Positions 40,945 through 51,379 of a stretch of 64,000 nt of DNA are shown in pieces; within the stretch, counting starts at the first letter, position 1, and each line of letters begins with the position of its first letter. The notes under the pieces are model-generated. The model saw only the letters and a list, made by a program, of their open reading frames with translations. It was not told where the DNA came from and did not search any database. Origin of the DNA: Endocalyx cinctus (Eukaryota > Ascomycota > Sordariomycetes > Amphisphaeriales > Apiosporaceae); NCBI GenBank assembly GCA_001600455.1, contig BCKC01000003.1, positions 1,922,001 through 1,986,000 of the forward strand, read 5' to 3'. Both the position numbers and the translations under genes were made by a program.

Positions 40945-42468
40945 ATGGACGCGATCATCAATCAAACGAACGGGACGCTTCATCAATTAATCAAAGACTT
41001 ACCGAATCTTTCGGGGACTTACAATGCCGGTTTTTACGTATATGAGCTACTTTACCAAATAGTAAAAGACCATTTACGTCTTAATATGACCACCATAACA
41101 GTAATCTCCTCTTTCTTGGTCTTTTCATCATCTTTCTGGAACCTGGTACTATCTTGTAAGAGTCTCGTCGAACGGTTCTACACGGCCTCGGTCGTCATCC
41201 CGATTGATGACCTATTGTATCATCCTCTCCTCACGGAGATTCATGATATATTTAAAAAGAAAGCTCAACTGCATGCTCAAGCCGGATTGCTTCATCAGAA
41301 TTTCTTGAAACCAAAGGTTGATGCGGTACATATATTTCAGAAACCGGTACGTTGTCACATCACGCCCCTCTCTGCCTCATAACTAATTCCTAGAAGGTTT
41401 ACTTTAAATTACCCAGAGGTGGGACGTTTTGGACCACCTTCGAAGGCAGATCTTTCCGTGTGACTCTCAAAGCTATACCCGATAAGTATGAAGAAGTCCA
41501 TAGGAGAGATAATGACATTATTATATCATGCCGAGGACGAAACATAAGTAAGCTGATTAACAACGCCTGGAATTCCTCTCCCCACTAACGTAAATGACTC
41601 AATAGAGCCGGTTGAAGACTTCATTATCGACTTAATAAAGAAGCACAAGAACAAAACAAATACCCATTTACAATTAAGTCAACCGGTATTACACCAGGAC
41701 AGATTAATATGGGAGCATAAGGAGATTCGAACAAGACCGATGGATTCTGTATTTCTTCCCAAGGGCGTGAAAGCTGATCTAATAGGCAGACTTGATCGAA
41801 TGTTTTCCAAAGAAAACATTCTTTTCTGTACAAAAAGGGGCCTCCCTATTAGGCTTGGAATTCTGATATCGGGCCCTTCCGGTTCGGGTAAAACAACACT
41901 CACCAAAGGTGTGGCCGAATATATTGACGGCTGTTATCACTCTTATAGATGTGAGGGTGAAAACATGACCGAAGATAGGCTCACAGGTTTAATCAGCCGA
42001 GTGCCGCCATGGAGTGTTTGCAATCACGACGAATTTAGTCTCGAAATGTTTTCAGACCACGACATAAAGAAGGAAAGCGACGAAAAGAAAAGATTCAGCT
42101 TAAATTCGTTACGAAATGCCATAGATGGACCGGAAACCCCAGACGGAGTCGTTTTTACTTTTACTGTAGGCCATGAAGTGACCGAGAAAGAACTAAGGGA
42201 TGCTAAACTTCTTAGGCCTGGGAGGATTGATATGATTATCAAGCTAGGACCTTGCGATGCATCGATGATACGTGAAATGGTGTTCTGGATGTATCAGGAA
42301 CTCGAGCAGGATAAACGTGTGGGCATCGCTCAGCAGCTTCAGAAAAAACTCTCGGGCGCAAAGATCTTACCGTGTAACCTTATGGAGTATCTATGGGAGT
42401 GTGCGGGAAGACCTGAGCTTGCGGTCGAGGAAACGGGTAGTCTCATCAAGAAAGCGGATTTAAAATAG
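40945..42468 (+). CDS. BCS1-like AAA ATPase
   Basis: Exons 40945-41346, 41394-41547 and 41606-42468 (introns GTACGT..CCTAG phase 0 and GTAAGC..AATAG phase 1) give 472 residues. The N-terminal part has a membrane span (TTITVISSFLVFSSSFWNLV) and a BCS1_N-like region (VVIPIDDLLYHPLLTEIHDI). The AAA module has Walker A GPSGSGKT at about 275-282 and the late signature LLRPGRIDMIIKLGP with the arginine finger. Walker B is weak (SVCNHDEFS in place of a hydrophobic run plus DE/DD) and sensor 1 is FTVGH rather than TTNH. Family members remodel mitochondrial complex III or act as accessory ATPases; many fungal accessory copies are of unknown role. The degenerate sensor suggests a specialised or weakly active paralogue. 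Confidence 0.8.
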
Positions 42469-42593
42469 TCTATCTAGGAGGCGGTCATCCACTACGAGCA
42501 GCGTAAACATTCGTCTTCTTTTAGTCGTATGTCTTATTAATATAAACTTTTCGCCTAGGCTGCCAGGTTATTTTAGTCCGCCCTCCAACAATT

Positions 42594-42953
42594 ATGCATG
42601 CCGATACGGAAGAGCTTAAGATATTGCGCGCGGTTCAATCCCGGTTTTGCAAGCAAGCAGGGTGCCATGCTTTTGCCTTACAAGTTTTAAGCAAAGCTAA
42701 TGAAGCTTCGATATTCGTTACATGCAACATCTTAAGTAGCCCTTCGTCAGCGAGTAGGGTTTAAATAAGTCAACTTTCTCATTACAGTTTACAAACGACG
42801 TATCTTTTAATCCATAACTCCGGCCGCCCTTACTTATCGAAGTTATTGGCATCCTTAGCTACAGGTAAGTTATGAAGTTTTTTTTTAGGCAACTATAGCT
42901 TCTCATACCTATTATCACTCCTTGTAGAATTAACTATCAAACGAGTCGTTTGA
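42594..42953 (+). CDS. Small three-exon protein, unknown
   Basis: Exons 42594-42745, 42788-42864 and 42928-42953, 84 residues. It starts MHADTEELKILRAVQSRFCK, the middle exon reads LQTTYLLIHNSGRPYLSKLL, and it ends TELTIKRVV. The second intron has strong borders (GTAAGT..TTGTAG). The first is 42 nt with a weak donor GTCAGC and is the uncertain part; without it the frame stops at 42764. No family recognised. Confidence 0.45.
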
Positions 42954-42983
42954 ATCAATTCGCAATAATAATGTTCACTGCAG

Positions 42984-42985
<2 letters not shown>

Positions 42986-43021
<36 letters not shown>

Positions 43022-43157
43022 CACGTAAAAAACTCTGTTAAAAATAACGAACTTGAATTAGATAAAAAAAGGGGGTGGTGCAGGATCAGGACAATCAAAA
43101 AAAGGGGGTGGTGCAGGATCAGGACAATCAAAAAAAGGGGGCGGGGTCAGGACAATC
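42986..43157. repeat. Long T tract followed by a 33-bp tandem repeat
   Basis: About 36 consecutive T residues (42986-43021) are followed by three copies of a 33-bp unit beginning AAAAAAAGGGGGTGGTGCAG at 43064, 43097 and 43130, the last shortened. Both are low-complexity and likely length-variable. Confidence 0.85.
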
Positions 43158-43342
43158 AATAAGGAGTAACCGTGAAAAATTACAATCTAAAGACTGTGGC
43201 TAATAAAGGTGGCTAAGTTAATTATCAGTGGAGGCTGTGTTTTATGTTCTTCTTTCAGCAAGCAATTTCACAATTTTTTATTACAAAACTACTAAATAAG
43301 CTCCTTCCGCCACTATATCACTGGCATACTCGTCCCATATTT

Positions 43343-46319
43343 TCAAAGAAGCCTTCTCCGGTGACTCGGTCGCCCGCGCAGCTCGCAATCTCCCCTTTTT
43401 CTCTTATGAGAACGGGTCCCAAACGATGCCTCTAAACCACCACGCGAAACGAGCACCGAGCTGAGGTACGGAGAACCGCTTAAAGGAAACGACGAATTTG
43501 AACATCTTTCTTTCAGGTCTAAGCTAAAGGATTGACCAGCAAAAAACGCGAGTGGTATCACAATATTACCGTCAGTGTCGTGTGCCAGTTTAAATCGCGT
43601 CGTTTTCTTGTCGATTAGAATCGTAGAGCTACCGAGCCGTTCAAAGATCCGCGGTAACGCCGAGTCCCCCGCTTTCCGCGTACATAATATCCGTCCCTCG
43701 ATACGAAACCGAGAGCCCGCCGGCGTGGGGAGGGCGGTTAATTCGAAATAAAAGAGAGCGGCGAAAAGTCTTTGCGCGATCTCTTCGATGGTCGCGTCTA
43801 AGGCCTTGTCCCGAAGCACTAAGGATCTCAGAAAAGGCATCGAGGAGACGTCATCGAGACGAATCTCCCCCTCGAGCGCGACGTCCAGCCGATAACGGCC
43901 CGTATCTCTTAATTCCTCCTTCGCGAGACACTCGACGTCGTTCCACGTGTTCTCGCCTTCCATAAGAGACATATACGCTTTCACCAGACGGACTAACCAA
44001 CCACCGTACCAGAATCGCGCCAACCTCTCCTTTCGGGCCTCGGGCGTGGGCGACGAGCCAGTTCCGAAGTTAATGATCAGGTCCGGCCTGGCGGCTTTAG
44101 CGAGTGCCGAGAACTCGGAAAGACCTACGATGGTGGGGTTATTCCTCAGGACGCCCCCGTCCTGAAAAACCCCGAGGCCCGGCACGCGTTTAGGGGGGAA
44201 GAACCTAGACACCCGTTAGCCGCAAGCTAGCACGCCTCTCTGGAAATACCCACATCGGGGCCGCCGAAGTGCTTCGCGCCCTGCTCGTCGTTAGCGTCTT
44301 CCCGGTTTTACGAGGCGTGCTTTCCGGTACTTACACCTCCCAAGTCTTGACCGCATCGCAATCGCGCGGCACGAGGTAGCCGACTCGCGCATCCCCCGCC
44401 CCGTTGTAATTGGTGAAGAGGTTAGTCGACGGCTGCTCGACGCTCGCGGCTAACACACCCACTTTGGTCCCCACGGCGGTGGCGTACGACGGGCTCGCCA
44501 TCTTCTTGTCCCCGAACACTCTTTTCAGAGCAGTCTCGATTCCCCGCGCCGAGTATAAGCAGCCGAACAGGATGAGGTGGACCCACTTCAGGACGAAGAA
44601 CAATTTGACGAACCCGAGGACGGGGTTACAGAACGCCTCCGCCGCCAACGATTCGAATTCGAGGGCGCAGGTCGCCGCCGACCAGCCCTTGTCGTAAAGG
44701 CCTAATACTACCAGGCCGCCTATACGCGAGGTTAGCTCGGGCTCGCCAGGTTGCGCGCGCGCGTTACCTACCGACGCTCACCCCGTAGGCAAAGCTAAAG
44801 TGTTCCTGCACCGGAATGTCGAGGCCTAAGCAAACCTCTATCCGCCTGAGCATAGTAGCCGGGATAATTCCGCGGACGCCTCCGCCGTCGATGCAGAGCA
44901 TGGCGTGGCCTGCCGTCGGAGGTCGAAACCTCACGGTCAGATTAGCCGGCGCCTGACAAAGCTTGCACCTGCGGAGACGAAAGAGCCAGGGGTCGTGGTC
45001 CTCGGACTTCCCGAAAACCTGCACGCAGTTCTCGCACAGGGAATGCCCGCACGAGAGGAGGTGCTGCGGCGTAGACGCGAGGCAGGTGAAGCAGGACCGG
45101 CTGCTCCGGATCGTGCGCCACTCCTTCGCATACCTCGCGAGCACGGCCTCGTGCACGGAAGAGGCGGACTTTCCTCCGACCAGCTTCTCGAAGCAGGTTT
45201 CCAAGTTGGCCAGCACGTGGTCGGAAAACGACCCGTCCGAGCCATCTTTTTCGCTGATGGCTTCTCCGACTTGCCGACACGCGGCGCGGTAGAGCTTATG
45301 ATACACCTCGGCGGGCGGGAAGACTGGCAGCGGTTAGCTTAAGTACGAGCAGCGACGACTCTCGGGGACGTACGATGCATTTCGGGGGGGTACTGGTTCA
45401 GGAGGATGCTCGACGCTATTACCGGCGCGGCGAAGTCTCGAAGCCGCGCGGGCACGAGCCTCGCAAAGTTTGCAAAATGCGCCGCCGCGTCGGGAGCGAC
45501 GGGCAGGTCTCGCCTCGCCGCCCGGAGATAGTCGAAAGAATGTTCGGGGGAGGTGCCCACCCCGCTAAAAGCCCGGTCGAACAAGGCGTTGAAGTGCCGC
45601 ACCGAGAACAGGACGCGGGCGTCCCGGCGCTTTTGGTGGACGGCTTGCGCGTGGAGTTTCAGGGACGGGAGGATCTCGCCCAAGCGACGGGCGCGGCGCA
45701 GCCGCAGGAACGACGCCTCGGGGAAGTAGCTTCGTGACGGGGCGGCCGCCTCGCCGATCAGGTCATCGAAGGTCTGCGCCGCCGCGTCCACGTCGCGCTG
45801 CTTCCAGCGACAACCGGCGAGCGCGATCATCATCCGCGGACGGCAGTCGGGGCGGCACGGGGGCGGCCCCGTCCGAACCCAGGCGGTTATTTCCCGGGCG
45901 ATAATTCTCAGGTCTTCCGGGCCGAACGCGTAAAAACAAAAGACGTCGGCGAAGGGATAAAGCAATTGAGAGTGTATAAGCGCTTGGGCCTGGGTCGGCG
46001 ACGCGCAGGTGGGAGGATAGTTCTCTCGGGCCGGACGGCAGCACGCGATCTTGACCGCGGACGCTTCCTGGAGCGTCGCGGTTCCCAGCAGAAGAGGTAC
46101 CTCGCGTTCGTCGCAGAAGTCGAGGCACACGCCCCCCGGTCGTCGTCGCGGTCTGTGGCGCGTGGGCGGGCGCTCGCGGCACCCTATCATCAGAACGAGA
46201 CTCGGAGCCGGCTCGTCGCGGGGGAGCGACGAGGTCAGCTGTTCCAGCCGGTCCGATCTTGCGATGGCGGAGGTTTCCTGTCCCGAGGACCAGACCCAGT
46301 GAGAGCACGGGGTAATCAT
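43343..46319 (-). CDS. Patatin-like phospholipase with RING-like zinc cluster (Starship-associated PLP)
   Basis: Five exons, 46319-45374, 45323-44772, 44719-44335, 44280-44254 and 44204-43343, with consistent phases, give 923 residues. Exon 4 is a 27-nt microexon encoding ARSTSAAPM. The N-terminal third is helical and unassigned. It is followed by a C-rich module (CFTCLASTPQHLLSCGHSLC, then CKLC). The patatin domain follows: the oxyanion loop IDGGGVRG, the nucleophile elbow GVSVGG and the dyad Asp in FQDGGVLRNNP. The catalytic residues are intact. PLP genes of this layout, often near NLR-type genes, are recurrent Starship passengers linked to nonself recognition and lipid cleavage; activity here is inferred. 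Exons 1 and 2 are very GC-rich compared with neighbours. The ATG at 46319 opens the frame; the C-terminal 80 residues are polar and basic. Confidence 0.85.
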
Positions 46320-46586
46320 GGTAATGCGTGGTAATACAGATGGCTTTTTCTCAATTTTCTTCCGGCATTAATCCCATATATATAAGCGTGCGTGCATGTA
46401 CTTTCACAGTTCGTTTGCGGATTTCTATTTTGGTGTTTGGCTAGAAACGGCCGTACGCCGCGCCGGGCGCCTATCGACAAAATCGGCCACCGGGATTATT
46501 TTAAAAGATCTTTTTTTCCGGCGAAGAAGCTAACGTTTACTTACACGTACGCAATTCAAAAATTTCTCAACTATTATTTAGAAATC

Positions 46587-47069
46587 ATGTTCTTCAGAAA
46601 ATATCGACACAGGTGCACTAAATGTAACAGCACCCGTTCGCGAAGTTTCCATCGGCGGTATCCCGCCGGTCCTAATTACCCACAAGTCAGAAGCGTCTGC
46701 CGTCGCTGTCGCCCTCGCGGGGACGCAATTGAGGTGCAAATTCACCACCATCATCACTATTGGTTTCCGGAGGCCAACGAGGACGACGTCGGCTATCCTT
46801 TTACAACATACGACACGGCGGACCATTTCTCCTCCGCAGCTTATCCCGACATATTTCCTACCACTACAGAGGCGCCACCGGGGTACTCGGAGCTCCCCAG
46901 CAGCCAGTACACCCACGCAGCCCCGCGAGTCGAGCTTGCCGCCGGCCTCGGAACACCTCCACGAGGTTTTACGGCTGGTCGGTCAACAGAAAGACCAGAG
47001 CTCGGGGCTACACGTCTGGGCCAGCTATTTAAACGTCTATTTCGTCAAAATGTATCGCTTGTCACGTAA
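46587..47069 (+). CDS. Small CxxC zinc-ribbon-like protein, C-terminus ambiguous
   Basis: From ATG at 46587 (MFFRKYRHRCTKCNSTRSRS) the frame gives 160 residues with two Cys pairs (RCTKCN, VCRRCRP), five consecutive His and a Pro/Thr-rich section ending EAPPGYSELPSS. From about 46900 a second frame, open to 47112, reads more protein-like (SSLPPASEHLHEVLRLVG, LNVYFVKMYRLS). Either an intron ending ACTACAG at 46869 or a one-base frameshift links them. It lies upstream of and divergent to the PLP gene, with about 270 bp between the start codons. Confidence 0.5.
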   Translation: MFFRKYRHRCTKCNSTRSRSFHRRYPAGPNYPQVRSVCRRCRPRGDAIEVQIHHHHHYWFPEANEDDVGYPFTTYDTADHFSSAAYPDIFPTTTEAPPGYSELPSSQYTHAAPRVELAAGLGTPPRGFTAGRSTERPELGATRLGQLFKRLFRQNVSLVT

Positions 47070-47112
47070 GCAAGAGTGGAATCAAATCAACTGTTATGCA
47101 TCGTCGGTTTAG

Positions 47113-47641
47113 AAGATTAGGCCAGGGAGGCAGGTTCTCCAAGACGCAAAATTGAAGATGGCCCAGGGTTTCAAAGCATGTACAATATCAACTTTTTCAT
47201 TAGTTTAATCACAGCGAAATTCTCTCCCTAACGTTATATTACGTCAGCAACGACTTCTTAAGAAGTCGTTTAGTTCTTGGTCGAATAAGATCAGGCTTGT
47301 AACAGAGAGTGCCGCGCGCTTACACAGCACTCCAAAAGACAAGGCTTTCCAGGATACGGCCTAAATATAGATTGTCCGTAATCGTCTGATGCTTATAAAA
47401 TTTTCTCTGCTGCTAGCCGCCGTGACTTTACTCTATCTGGTTAAGCGACCCAGGTGATTCGTACGACTCGCAATGGCGGGGTTCAACAACCGCGGCAGCT
47501 TTCAAGGAAGCAGATGGTGATCGGGTCTTCCATCCCACCAAAATTATTGTTTGCATGGAGAAAAACACTACTATTCCCAAAGTTCTCGACGCCAACATGA
47601 CAGCGAAGTAAAGAGATTTCTTCTACGATATATCTCAACCG

Positions 47642-47672
<31 letters not shown>

Positions 47673-48214
47673 GGTCGTCGTTGCATCATATCTTTACTCG
47701 CGTACCGGAACATATTCTTGAAAATATTTGTTAAGCGACCCGATCTTACTGCTTACAGCGATACGACGGCCTCTAAACTTGAACTTCATGAAGCAGAGCA
47801 CCATGGACGTATAGCGTCACATTAAAGAAACAGGCTAAATGTGATCCATCCAAATCCGACAAGAACGTTATTTACGGGGAATGGAAGATAGCATCAACCA
47901 CCTGCATCGACGTCGTGTTTATACCTCGGATGTGTAATGACGCATAGTCACATAACAAATTCGAGTACAGTTATTCACATGATAAAAGTTCTCCCCGCTC
48001 TTCTTCCGCGGCGTGTTACCAATGGAGTCAGCGCACAATAGCATTTTCTAAAGCTAGCATCGAGAAAAATGAATTTCTTATTTAGTGTATTTCGCATTAC
48101 ATCAGGGGCCTGCTCGCCGTACGATCATGCCGAGCGACCCGCTCTATTATGCTACCACCTCCGAAACGTGCCCATCAACAGTAACCAGTTATCTCATTAG
48201 AAACGGCAATGCGT
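47113..48214. other. Gene-free stretch with a perfect 22-bp palindrome and poly-A tract
   Basis: AACGACTTCTT-AAGAAGTCGTT at 47249-47270 is an exact palindrome. An A tract of about 28 nt lies at 47642-47669. TCGTACGA occurs at 47459. No supported gene; the minus-strand frame at 47483-47713 is created by the A tract. Confidence 0.6.
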
Positions 48215-48565
48215 TTATCGAACCGAGAAGATCAGAGATCTGAGTAGGTAGGTTAGCGGGATTCATAACATGAACATCACCTCGACTTACATGAAGATGC
48301 GGCTGGCCAGCCAGAGGTAGTTATACCGGAGCGTCCACCACAACCAAGCCATTCCTAAGCTGAGTAGCAAGCAAGAAAGTCCCGTGAGATAACGACGCGG
48401 GATTTTTCGGATGGCAAACCGCACCGCTGTTCCTGTCGCAGGATTGGTAAAGACGCCCATTCGATTTAGCGGTGAGAATATTTCCGGAAAAACAACGGAG
48501 CCAACAAGAAGAACCCAGTCAAGGGCAGATTGAGGGATGCTATGCTCGCGATTCTCAGTGGCCAT
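48215..48565 (-). CDS. Small membrane protein, 99 residues
   Basis: Exons 48565-48291 and 48239-48215 with a 51-nt phase-2 intron (GTAAGT..ACTCAG, branch GCTAACC). The ATG at 48565 has an excellent context (CAGCACCATGG). Two hydrophobic stretches are seen (WVLLVGSVVFPEIF and SCLLLSLGMAWLWWTL). A frame extending upstream through a poly-His run lacks an ATG, so the His run is not part of the protein. It is divergent from the ferric reductase gene. Confidence 0.6.
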
Positions 48566-48586
48566 GGTGCTGCTTATATGCTGCGA

Positions 48587-48632
<46 letters not shown>

Positions 48633-48633
48633 G
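48587..48633. repeat. ATG/CAT trinucleotide microsatellite
   Basis: About 15 copies of GAT/ATC in the 5' leader of the minus-strand membrane gene. Read in frame on the minus strand it would be poly-His, but no start codon precedes it. Confidence 0.9.
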
Positions 48634-48836
48634 CGTCTTGTTGAATGTTAACCAAAGGCGGCTATTGTTGAAGGTTGGATGATCTACTTTAGAGGAAAAC
48701 GCAGTTCTCCAGGTCAGCCAGAAGATTTTGAAAACCTCCAACCGTGTCCGATTCTGTACTTGGGCTCCGATGGGACGGATTCGTCCACCTGGCCATTACG
48801 TAAGTGCTCATTTGAGTAGCTCTTTCTCCGACCCCT

Positions 48837-49045
48837 CTGTCTGCTTCCCTTCCTTCTGTCTGCCTCCCTTCTCTCTGTCTGCTTCCCTTCCTTCTGTCTG
48901 CTTCCCTTCTCTCTGTCTGCTTCCCTTTTCTCTGTCTGCTTCCCTCTCTCTGTCTGCTTCCCTCCTTTCTGTCTCTTACCTCTTGTCTCTTACCTCTTGT
49001 CTCTTGCCTCTTGCCTCTTGCCTCTTGTCTCTTGCCTCTATCATA
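48837..49045 (+). promoter_or_regulatory. CT-rich repetitive promoter tract of the ferric reductase gene
   Basis: Imperfect tandem units of CTGTCTGCTTCCCTTCTCT, then CTTGCCTCTTGTCT, extend to within 35 bp of the ATG at 49077. CT tracts just upstream of start codons are a common feature of strongly expressed filamentous-fungal genes, but here the tract is unusually long and repetitive. Confidence 0.7.
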
Positions 49046-49076
49046 GCACAGTCATATTTTTTCCCCTCGACCAGCC

Positions 49077-50803
49077 ATGGAACTCACCGAGTATTACGGA
49101 CTCTACATAGGAGCAGGCTTTTTTTTCCTGCTAGCCCATCTCGCTTTTACCCTAATCGGAATGCTCTACAAGCGCGCAGGCTATTATCTCAGATATCTTC
49201 ACCATCTCTTACCTCCCTTTTGGCCCTTCTACCAGAAAATCGTCTTCAGATACGAGGTGGCCCTGTTTTCCCTTCTCTTAGTCGCGAATGTGTTAGTGCT
49301 TGCCATCGGGACCGCCGATGATACTCCCGAGGTGATCAGACGCCTCGGCCACGTTGCTGTCATTAACCTCATACCGATGTTCTTCGGGGCACGCATGAAC
49401 CACGTTGCCAATGCTTGCGGGGTTCATTACGAGCGCTATTCCAGGTTTCATAGATGGCTCGCGACCGTCGTCGTCGCCGAGGTAGTGTTACATTCGGTTC
49501 TTGCCGCGAAGCAAGCCGATTATAAAGGCCCGGCTAGTTATGTTACCGGCATCCTCGTACGTTTCCCATCCAGCGGCGGTATTCCACTGACCTTTTCTAG
49601 GCAACATCGTCTATCGGGGCAATAGCTGTCTTCTCTCTTCCCATGATCCGACACCGCATGTTCGAATTATTTACCAACCTTCACACGCTCCTGGCTGTGG
49701 CCGCCTTGGTCGCGCTCTGGCTGCACCTGCCTCCCTCGTCGCTCCGAAGTGGACCGCGCCTCTACCTCCTACTTGGCTCCTTCGTCTTCGCCTCGACCAA
49801 AATCGGGCGGTTCCTGAACGTCACATATTGCAGCGTATCCCTCGGGGCTAGGACCATCGCCACGGTCCAAGAACAAGGCGACGGCGTAGAAATCCGCATA
49901 CGGATGGCTCGTCCACTGAGGTTCAAAGCGGGACAGTACGTCTATCTCAGCTTATGGCACCTCTCGACCCTTTCGGCCTTTGAGTTTCACCCTTTTCAGA
50001 TTTGCTAGGCATACCGGGAAGAGGGGGGTCGACAGGTCATAGTCTTACTTGCGCAGCCCCGACGAGGCTTTACGAGAAAGCTTTTAGGGTCCTCTTCCCG
50101 GCAGTATCGAGCCTTCATCGAAGGTCCTTACGGCAATACGCTATCGCTCGGCGAGTACGGGACGGTCTTGCTCCTCGCCACCGGCGTCGGCGTCGCCGGC
50201 CAGCTGCCGTATGTCAAGGACCTACTCGAGCTATACCAAAACTGCCAGGCTAAAACGCGACGGATCGCCTTGTTCTGGGAGTTAGACGCAGAAGGCAAGA
50301 GACCTCTCCCGTTGAGAAAGAGAGGAAAAAAAAAAAAAAGGTCGTGCTAACTTACTCAGTGCATCGATATTGGGTGAGAGATTGGATGGATGAGCTGCTG
50401 GCGCTTGACGAGGATTACGTAGGTGTCTATGAGCGCTCGCGTTTTACCTCGCTAACACAGGAATAGATTCTCGACATGCAACTATACATTCCGCGGCGCT
50501 TCCTTTCCCAAAAGGCGTCCGAGAACACCGTTGAACGGCTCGGGACGCACGGCCGCATCACCTTAACATACACGGCTATGAGCGCGGACCGGCTGATCGC
50601 CTCGGAGATTAATAAGCGCAAGGGGAAGACATTGGTTTCTTGTAAGCTGGACGCCATGTCGCTTCGGTCGTTTTTATTAACGTTATCTAGTATGCGCCGA
50701 TCCCAAAACGACTCGGGCCGTCGTAGAAGTCGTGCAGAGCGTCAAGGATGAAAATATCCAAACGAAAATACTGGACTTTCAGCCTTGGGCTGCCTCCGGT
50801 TAA
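49077..50803 (+). pseudogene. Ferric reductase (FRE/NOX type) with an in-frame stop codon
   Basis: Five exons, 49077-49556, 49601-50294, 50360-50418, 50467-50641 and 50691-50803, would encode 506 residues. The membrane part keeps the heme-ligand His pairs (HRWLATVVVAEVVLH and HTLLAVAALVALWLH, 14 apart). The FAD part ends EFHPFQIC and the NAD(P) part has LLLATGVGVAGQLPY. A TAG at 50006-50008 interrupts between HPFQIC and AYREEGG in the same frame, most simply a TGG (Trp) to TAG change, as produced by RIP-type G-to-A mutation. Intron 2 uses a GC donor (GAAG|GCAAGA) with branch GCTAAC and acceptor CTCAG. FRE genes are typical Starship passengers. Without read-through the product would lose its FAD/NADP reductase end. 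It could also be a base-calling error. Confidence 0.85.
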
Positions 50804-51379
50804 GATGATGGGACTTGGTACGGTGCGTCCCTAGTGCAAGAGGGTGACAACCGACAAAAATAGGTTTTTTTTTTGTTTTTTTTTTTTTTTTTTCGAGGTT
50901 CCCGCCGAACGAAAAAGAAAAACTAGTTCGAGAGGATGTCAAAGATATCGCACAGCAAGAAAATAAAAGAAAAGTGGTAAAAAAAAAAGGAGGGAGAAGG
51001 CAGAAACAAACTTCGTTAAACCATTTAAATGGGTAATATCATGTAACTAATAATTCCTCTCATATCACATATGATTACCCCTTATTTACTTATTATATGA
51101 GAACTGTTTATCAAAGATTTTATTTGTTTACTATCGCACATGACTTATCTTTTCGTACGATTGGTTAAATAAGAGGAAATATAAAAAGGAAACCTGCAGA
51201 TGCTGTAATTTATTTCGTGCATGTAATATAACCTACAGGTATCATGAAATATTCTTCACATAACCCCCTCCTCATATCCCCTTTTTTCCTTTTTCGTTTT
51301 CCTTTCTTCCCTTTTTTTTCACACTTCACACAAAGAAGCATATTCCTTTACTTCACTCATCTTCAAACCCTCTCGTACG
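50804..51379. promoter_or_regulatory. Intergenic region with T tracts, then promoter of the next gene
   Basis: T-rich runs at 50864-50894, an A run near 50980, then AT-rich DNA. TCGTACGA occurs at 51153 and again at 51373-51380 overlapping the start codon. The last 100 bp before the ATG are CT-rich. Confidence 0.55.

Noticed and set aside
43064..43157. CRISPR-like array
   Set aside because: Plain head-to-tail 33-bp tandem repeat without unique spacers, in a eukaryotic context.
44905..46334. Long plus-strand ORFs over the PLP gene
   Set aside because: Shadows of the GC-rich minus-strand exons, with Arg/Pro-rich low-complexity translations.
48287..48655. Minus-strand ORF with 15 consecutive His residues
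   Set aside because: The frame through the trinucleotide repeat has no ATG. The in-frame ATG at 48565 with context CAGCACCATGG begins after the repeat, so the His run is in the leader.
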